8,601 nt of DNA from assembly GCA_030605705.1 (NCBI GenBank), contig JAUWHU010000312.1, positions 1-8,601 on the forward strand, written 5' to 3'. A model generated the notes under the pieces. The model was given only the letters and a program-made list of their open reading frames with translations. It was not told the origin of the DNA and searched no databases. Both the position numbers and the translations under genes were made by a program. Shown piece after piece: positions 5,484-8,601 of this stretch (position 1 is its first letter; every line of letters starts with the position of its first letter). This stretch comes from Thermoflexia bacterium (lineage in GTDB: Bacteria > Chloroflexota > Anaerolineae > B4-G1 > SLSP01).

Positions 5484-8400
5484 ATGACAAAACTCCGCAT
5501 CCAGATGCTTGGCTCATTCACGGTGCTGCGCGATGGGGAATCCATCCCCCCTTCAGCCTGGCGCAGCCAGCAGACGCGCACCGTTCTCAAGGTGCTGCTG
5601 GCCCGCCGGGGGCGCATCGTGACCAGCGACCAACTGCTGGAGATCCTCTGGCCCCACGACGACCCCGACGCCGCTCGCCGCCGCCTCCACGTGCGCATCA
5701 GCCAACTGCGCCGCGCCCTCGATCCCGACGCTGCCACCGCCTACATCCTCACCGTCGCGGGCGGCTACACCATCAACCCCGACGCCGACTGTTGGATTGA
5801 TGCGCTGGAGTTCGAGGCCCGCGCCCAAGTGGGCCGGCGCTGCCAGGAGAGCGGCGATCTGGCTGAAGCCATCACCGCCTACGAGACCGCCCGTGCTCTC
5901 TACCGGGGCGATTTCCTCGCAGAGGATCTCTACGAGGACTGGACCTTCGCTGAGCGGGAGCGGTTGCGTGAGCGGTTCTTGACCGCGCTGACCGAGCTGG
6001 CCGAGTGCTACGCCCAGCAGGGCCGCTATCGCCGCGCCATTGCTCGCTGCCGCCAGGTGCTGGCAGCCGACCCCTACCGCGAGTCCCTCTACGTCCGCCT
6101 GATACTGTACCACTACTACGCCGGTGAGCAGAGCCAGGCGCTGCGCACCTACGAGCGCTGCCGCCAGGTTCTCGCCGGCGAACTGGGTGTCAAGCCGCTG
6201 CCCGCGACCGTCGCCCTGGCCGAGCAGATTCGGGACGGCACGCTGGGGACGGTTGCGGACGCGCCGCGCTACCCGCCTCCCGCGTACGCAGGCCGGCTCT
6301 TCGAAGTGCCCTACTCGCTGGGGCACACCCCTTTCGTGGGGCGCGCGCGTGAGTATGCCTGGCTGGTCGAACAGTGGCGTGAGGCGCAGGCAAGCGTCAT
6401 ATTGATCGCAGGCGAGGCCGGGGTGGGCAAAAGCCGCCTGGTGGACGAGTTCCTGGGCTACGCCACGGCCGAGGGCGCTATAGTTCTGCGGTCGCGGGCT
6501 GCGCCGGGTGAAAATCTACCATACGCTCCCGTAGTCGCCGCGCTGCGCCCCTTGCTGGAGCCGGGAAAGATCATGGCCGGAGACCGGCCCCAGCTGGATA
6601 TTCCCCCGGCGCTGCTGGCTGCGCTGGCCCCGCTTTTCCCTGAGGTGCGCGACCAGTATCCTGACCTTCCTTCGCTCCCAGAACTACCGGCCCGGCAGGA
6701 GCGGGCCCGGCTCTTCGACGCGGTCGAGGCACTGGCACATACCTTCGCCAGGACGCTGCTCTACGTGGACAACGCTCATCGCGCCGGCGCGGCCTCCCTC
6801 GACTTGTTAGCCCGCCTGGCGGACACCCTCACCGTCGTGCTAACCTGCCGCAGCGAGGAAACCCCATCCGACCACCCGCTGCGCGCCGCGCTACAACCGC
6901 TGCGCCGGGAGGGGCGGCTGGCGGAGTTGACGCTGGAGCCGCTTGCTACTGCGGCGGTGCAAAAACTGATCCGCCGGCTCGCCCATGATGACCTGCCGGC
7001 ATTAGTCGAAGCGGTGCTCGCCCAGACCGGCGGAAATCCGCTTTTCGTGATCGCCTCGTTGCAGCATGTATTCGAGGAGGGCGCGCTCTACGTTGATGCG
7101 AAGGGACGCTGGGCCACGGCGGGCGACGCGGCGCTCTCACTCCCCCCCACAATGCGCGAGACCATCGAGGCTCGGCTGCACCGGCTGAGCGGAGACCTGC
7201 GCCGGGTATTTGACCTGGCGGCGGTGATCGGCGACGAATTCAATTTCGACCTCCTCCAACACGCCAGCCGAATAAAGGAAGCCCCGCTGCTCAACGCACT
7301 CGACGAGCTGTTGGAGGCCGGGCTATTGGTCGAGCCGCGCGCGCAGGGACGGGCCGAGTTCGCCCTGGCCCACGACTGTTACGCCGAAGTGGCCTACGAC
7401 ACGTTGCCCCCGGTACGCCGCCGGCAGCTGCACCGGCGAGTGGCCGAGGTATTGCACGACTTGCGCGGCGGCGATCCGGCCGCCAGCGCAGAAATAGCAC
7501 ACCACTACCAGCGAGGCAACCAACTAGCCCCGGCCGCCCGTTTTGCAGTCCAGGCCGGCAAGCACGCGCTGGGTCTGTATGCGGGGCGCCAGGCCGCCGG
7601 TCACTTTGAGGAGGCAGCCAAGTGGGCCGAGGAAGCCGGTCTCTCTTTCGATGAAGATCAACTTGCAGAACTCCGATTTAATTGGGGGGAGGCGTTGCGG
7701 CGGAGCGGCCGGTACGACGAGGCGCTGGACTACTTTGCCCAGGCGTTGCCCCTCGCTCGTGGCGAACTGAAACTAGCTATTGTCCACCAGATCTGCTCGA
7801 TGGAGGTTATACGAGGGGGCAGCGTAGCCAAGTTCAGCCGGCTGGTCCTCTCCCTGGAACAGGAACTGGCCGACGCCGGCGATACGTGGGCTTTGGTCGT
7901 TCTGCGCTGGACGCAAGAATTTACGGCAGCGATTCAAGGCAAAGTCACTCGCGCCCGCGCATGCGGCGCTGCGGGGTGGCGCGTGGCGCGCAGGCTTATC
8001 GCCGCCGGCGACGCGCCTCCACCCTGGCTGGAGGCCCGGGGCTACATGGAGCTGGCCCGCTACTATGAGTTGTGGGGCGACTGGCGGCGCGCCCTCCGCT
8101 ACGCCGACAAAGCCCTGGCGATCAACACCGCCCATAATGACCTGAACGGCATCGCCGTCACCCACGCCACGTTGGGGGCCGCCTGTTATGGTCTGGGGAA
8201 ATGGGAGCAGGCGTTAGCCCATTTTGAGCGTTGTTATAGCCTGGCGTCCGACGCGGGCGATCCGCGCTTGCAAGGCGAGGCTCTGTATCGCGCTGGCCTC
8301 GTGTACCTGGAACGCGGCGACTGGGAGGCGGCGGAAGAACACGCCCACCGCGTGCTGACCGCCGCCAAGTCCATCGGAGACGTACTGCGCCAGGCGTTCG

Positions 8401-8601
8401 GGCAATCTCTCCTGGCGCGTATCTCCATGCGCCAGGGCGCGCCACGGGAGGCCATCCCGGTGCTGCAATTGCAGGAGCGGATGGCGCGCGCAACGGACGC
8501 GCTGTCCTACGCCGCTCAAGCGCTGCGCTACCTGTCCGAGGCGCACCTCCTGGCCGGCGACGTGGAGGCCGCGCTGGCGACGGCGCGCCAAGGGATCGCT
8601 C
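5484..8601 (+). CDS. SARP-type regulator with BTAD, STAND ATPase and TPRs (partial)
   Basis: This is a large cytoplasmic transcriptional activator of the SARP/AfsR-like group; 1039 codons are open and the 3' end lies beyond the window. The ATG at 5484 has AAGGGGA 10 nt upstream. Residues 3-98 form an OmpR-like winged helix (conserved VRISQLRRAL near 70-79), and about 104-249 the bacterial transcriptional activation domain. A STAND-type ATPase follows: TPFVGR (282-287), Walker A GEAGVGKS (310-317), a Walker B-like LLYVDNAH (425-432), TCRSEE (454-459) and GGNPLF (516-521). From about 670 to the edge are helical repeats, several clear TPRs (729-758, 853-886, 893-926, 931-966, 973-1032). Family members use ATP-dependent assembly to switch on target promoters. 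The second acidic Walker B residue is Asn430. The ligand and targets are unknown, and the gene's divergence from metH does not prove that it controls metH. Confidence 0.9.
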   Translation, partial: MTKLRIQMLGSFTVLRDGESIPPSAWRSQQTRTVLKVLLARRGRIVTSDQLLEILWPHDDPDAARRRLHVRISQLRRALDPDAATAYILTVAGGYTINPDADCWIDALEFEARAQVGRRCQESGDLAEAITAYETARALYRGDFLAEDLYEDWTFAERERLRERFLTALTELAECYAQQGRYRRAIARCRQVLAADPYRESLYVRLILYHYYAGEQSQALRTYERCRQVLAGELGVKPLPATVALAEQIRDGTLGTVADAPRYPPPAYAGRLFEVPYSLGHTPFVGRAREYAWLVEQWREAQASVILIAGEAGVGKSRLVDEFLGYATAEGAIVLRSRAAPGENLPYAPVVAALRPLLEPGKIMAGDRPQLDIPPALLAALAPLFPEVRDQYPDLPSLPELPARQERARLFDAVEALAHTFARTLLYVDNAHRAGAASLDLLARLADTLTVVLTCRSEETPSDHPLRAALQPLRREGRLAELTLEPLATAAVQKLIRRLAHDDLPALVEAVLAQTGGNPLFVIASLQHVFEEGALYVDAKGRWATAGDAALSLPPTMRETIEARLHRLSGDLRRVFDLAAVIGDEFNFDLLQHASRIKEAPLLNALDELLEAGLLVEPRAQGRAEFALAHDCYAEVAYDTLPPVRRRQLHRRVAEVLHDLRGGDPAASAEIAHHYQRGNQLAPAARFAVQAGKHALGLYAGRQAAGHFEEAAKWAEEAGLSFDEDQLAELRFNWGEALRRSGRYDEALDYFAQALPLARGELKLAIVHQICSMEVIRGGSVAKFSRLVLSLEQELADAGDTWALVVLRWTQEFTAAIQGKVTRARACGAAGWRVARRLIAAGDAPPPWLEARGYMELARYYELWGDWRRALRYADKALAINTAHNDLNGIAVTHATLGAACYGLGKWEQALAHFERCYSLASDAGDPRLQGEALYRAGLVYLERGDWEAAEEHAHRVLTAAKSIGDVLRQAFGQSLLARISMRQGAPREAIPVLQLQERMARATDALSYAAQALRYLSEAHLLAGDVEAALATARQGIA

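Noticed and set aside
5157..5737. Minus-strand open frames with repeated MANGKWQ-like peptides
   Set aside because: They are translations of the heptamer and octamer arrays and of the strand opposite the regulator's winged-helix domain.
5553..6326. 257-aa minus-strand frame opposite the regulator
   Set aside because: The plus-strand frame encodes recognisable winged-helix and BTAD domains over the same bases, with a ribosome binding site.

Overview
The window looks like chromosomal DNA of a GC-rich bacterium. A Chloroflexota (Anaerolineae/Caldilineae-like) host is my best guess. It rests on the type of MetH, on a very large SARP-type regulator (winged helix, BTAD, STAND ATPase, TPRs), and on the abundance of degenerate 7- and 8-bp tandem repeats between genes. 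This is inference from recalled family features, not a database result.

Layout. Positions 1-561 hold no convincing gene. They contain GC-rich hairpins (1-90), three AT-rich palindromes (112-277) and a near-consensus leftward sigma70-type promoter (292-320) whose target lies to the left, possibly outside the window. On the minus strand follow a DDAH/arginine-deiminase-fold enzyme (562-1350) and, upstream of it, a full-length cobalamin-dependent methionine synthase, metH (1641-5141, 1166 aa). The 290-bp gap between them holds an octamer-type repeat, a long imperfect hairpin and a heptamer array, so the two genes are probably not one tight operon. From 5484 to the right edge the plus strand carries a giant regulator (at least 1039 aa, cut by the window end), divergent from metH across 342 bp of repeat-rich intergenic DNA.

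How the genes relate. MetH remakes methionine from homocysteine and 5-methyltetrahydrofolate. The DDAH-like enzyme probably hydrolyses a (methylated) arginine or related guanidino compound. The regulator is a DNA-binding STAND protein that may sense an unknown ligand. Nothing in the sequence proves that they act in one pathway.

The most unusual signal is the way short-period repeats mark gene borders. Heptamer arrays lie just upstream of the DDAH gene and of the regulator's ribosome binding site. One repeat element occurs 22-24 nt after the stop codons of both minus-strand genes. Repeat sequence also enters metH: an 88-bp octamer array encodes the linker between its homocysteine and pterin domains, a palindrome-rich block encodes the linker before its reactivation domain, and another octamer array encodes its last ten residues.
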